DNA of 64,000 bases from assembly GCA_024235795.1 (NCBI GenBank), contig JACKLR010000002.1, positions 1-64,000 on the forward strand, given 5' to 3'. The notes beneath the pieces were generated by a model. That model made no database searches. It was not told the DNA's origin and worked only from the letters and a program-made list of their open reading frames with translations. Shown one piece after another: positions 62,826 to 64,000 of this stretch (its first letter is position 1; each line of letters starts with the position of its first letter). Origin of the DNA: Burkholderiales bacterium. GTDB lineage: Bacteria > Pseudomonadota > Gammaproteobacteria > Burkholderiales > Nitrosomonadaceae. Position numbers and translations under genes: made by a program.

Positions 62826-64000
62826 TCAGTGTTTGTTGAGCAGCTCCCTGAGCACATAAGGCAAAATACCACCATGCACGTAGTAGTCAATTTCAATTGC
62901 GGTATCAATGCGGCATAACACCTGGATTTCTTTTTGTGTGCCATCCTTATGATGGATGATTAGCGTGACATCCTGTTGCGGTTTCAGATTGTCGAGTCCA
63001 AGTATGTCAAATTTTTCAGCGCCGGTGATATCCAACGACTGTGCGTTATCGTTGTTTTTAAATTGTAGCGGCAAAACGCCCATGCCAATCAGATTGCTAC
63101 GGTGTATGCGTTCATAGCTCGATGCAATCACGGCTTTGACGCCGAGCAGCTGGGTGCCTTTTGCCGCCCAGTCGCGGCTTGAACCGGTGCCATATTCCTT
63201 ACCGCCAAAAACAATGGTGGGAATATCGTGAGATTGATATTGCATTGCGGCATCGTAAATGCTCATTTCTTCTGCAGGCTGGTTTTCTGCCTGATAAAGC
63301 GTAACACCGCCTTCGCTGCCAGGTACCATGAGATTGCGTATGCGCACATTGGCGAAAGTTCCGCGCATCATGACTTCATGGTTGCCGCGGCGCGAGCCGT
63401 AACTGTTAAATTCGGTTTGTGTTACTTGATTCGCCTGTAAATATTCGCCAGCCGGTGACGCGGCCTTTATTGCGCCGGCCGGGCTGATATGGTCGGTCGT
63501 GACTGAATCACCAAAAATGCCCAGTGCAGATGCGTTTTTAATATCGCCCTTACTATCTTTTTCTACCGGCTGCATAGAAAAATGCTCAAAAAAGGGTGGT
63601 TCAGCAATATAAGTAGAAGATGGCCAGTTATATGTTTCACCGGTGGTTGAGGAAATCGTATTCCACAGCGGGTGATCTTTGGTCAGGTCGCTATAGAGTT
63701 TGCGAAACGTTTCGGCGCGTGTAGCAAACTTCATCAGAGCCTGTATTTCAGCGCTGCTTGGCCAGATGTCTTTCAGCCAGACAGGGTTGTTTTCGGTATC
63801 TGTGCCCAGCGGTTCGTGTGTGAGGTCTTTCAAAACCGTTCCGGCGATCGCATAAGCGACAACCAATGGTGGAGAAGCCAGAAAATTTGCACGAATATTG
63901 GCATGAATACGCGCTTCAAAATTACGGTTACCCGACAGGACGGCAGCGCAGACCAGATCGTTCTTGACAACAGTTTCTTCAATCGGTTCAGCCAAAGGGC
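62826..64000 (-). CDS. acnA: Aconitate hydratase A, C-terminal part
   Basis: The frame runs off the right edge; at least the last 390 residues of an approximately 890-residue aconitase are present. Segments include SGNRNFEARIHANIRANFLASPPLVVAYA and the C-terminal swivelling domain with GDSVTTDHISPAG, GSRRGNHEVMMRGTFANVRIRN and GKEYGTGSSRDWAAKG. They identify the AcnA/IRP1 branch, not AcnB. It converts citrate to isocitrate with a [4Fe-4S] cluster whose ligands are mostly in the missing half. Confidence 0.95.
   Translation of the reverse strand, partial: PLAEPIEETVVKNDLVCAAVLSGNRNFEARIHANIRANFLASPPLVVAYAIAGTVLKDLTHEPLGTDTENNPVWLKDIWPSSAEIQALMKFATRAETFRKLYSDLTKDHPLWNTISSTTGETYNWPSSTYIAEPPFFEHFSMQPVEKDSKGDIKNASALGIFGDSVTTDHISPAGAIKAASPAGEYLQANQVTQTEFNSYGSRRGNHEVMMRGTFANVRIRNLMVPGSEGGVTLYQAENQPAEEMSIYDAAMQYQSHDIPTIVFGGKEYGTGSSRDWAAKGTQLLGVKAVIASSYERIHRSNLIGMGVLPLQFKNNDNAQSLDITGAEKFDILGLDNLKPQQDVTLIIHHKDGTQKEIQVLCRIDTAIEIDYYVHGGILPYVLRELLNKH

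Noticed and set aside
1..64000. Transposase, phage, tRNA, rRNA or CRISPR features
   Set aside because: Nothing in either strand showed a recognisable transposase, integrase, repeat-spacer array, clover-leaf or rRNA stretch.

Overview
The window looks like a chromosomal segment of a betaproteobacterium, most likely a Nitrosomonas-type ammonia oxidiser. This is inferred from gene content: CysB, assimilatory APS reduction with a DUF934 protein, NnrS, a rubrerythrin / CCG Fe-S oxidoreductase / DUF3501 / CNP1-like cluster, paired pilT and pilU, and an N-type F1 beta subunit. No marker gene proves the genus. Base composition is moderate. I found no rRNA, tRNA, CRISPR array or intact insertion sequence.

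Bases 1-10 kb are the accessory part. Two tandem DUF4157 (eCIS-core) proteins each carry a second metzincin-like zinc motif. They face a sigma-54 activator-like gene. A secreted tyrosine-phosphatase-like protein, a type II P-type cation ATPase, a decayed toxin-antitoxin pair and a third DUF4157 protein with a different C-terminus follow.

Bases 10-31 kb deal mainly with sulfur. They hold a rhodanese, a MetY-type sulfhydrylase facing a MetX-like acyltransferase, a gamma-glutamyltransferase and an acidic lipoprotein. After class I fructose-bisphosphate aldolase comes cysB, divergent from a sulfite-exporter-like permease and the run small protein - cysI - DUF934 - cysH - cysD - cysN. There is no cysC, and CysH has the Fe-S cysteines of an APS reductase, so sulfate is probably activated to APS, reduced directly to sulfite and then to sulfide, which MetY could use. 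An Hpt protein, a REC-EAL protein and an 1178-residue NfnAB-like flavin/Fe-S fusion close this part.

Bases 31-41 kb hold small metabolic units: a retropepsin-like protease, a DUF6629 membrane protein, dodecin, HemJ, an isolated atpD-atpC pair of the alternative N-ATPase, a TetR regulator, the rubrerythrin/Fe-S/DUF3501/CNP1 cluster on the minus strand, and NnrS.

Bases 41-64 kb are mostly housekeeping: a PHP phosphoesterase, YciO-like protein, M50 protease, TrpS, ScpA, ScpB, SuhB, PilT and PilU. Then come an unknown protein with a helix-hairpin-helix-like segment, the three-gene AmmeMemoRadiSam cluster and ComEC. Minus-strand genes finish the window: a DUF938 methyltransferase, a PQQ-type sugar dehydrogenase, a TonB-dependent receptor, a triple-PAS GGDEF-EAL protein and the 3' part of aconitase A, which runs off the right edge.
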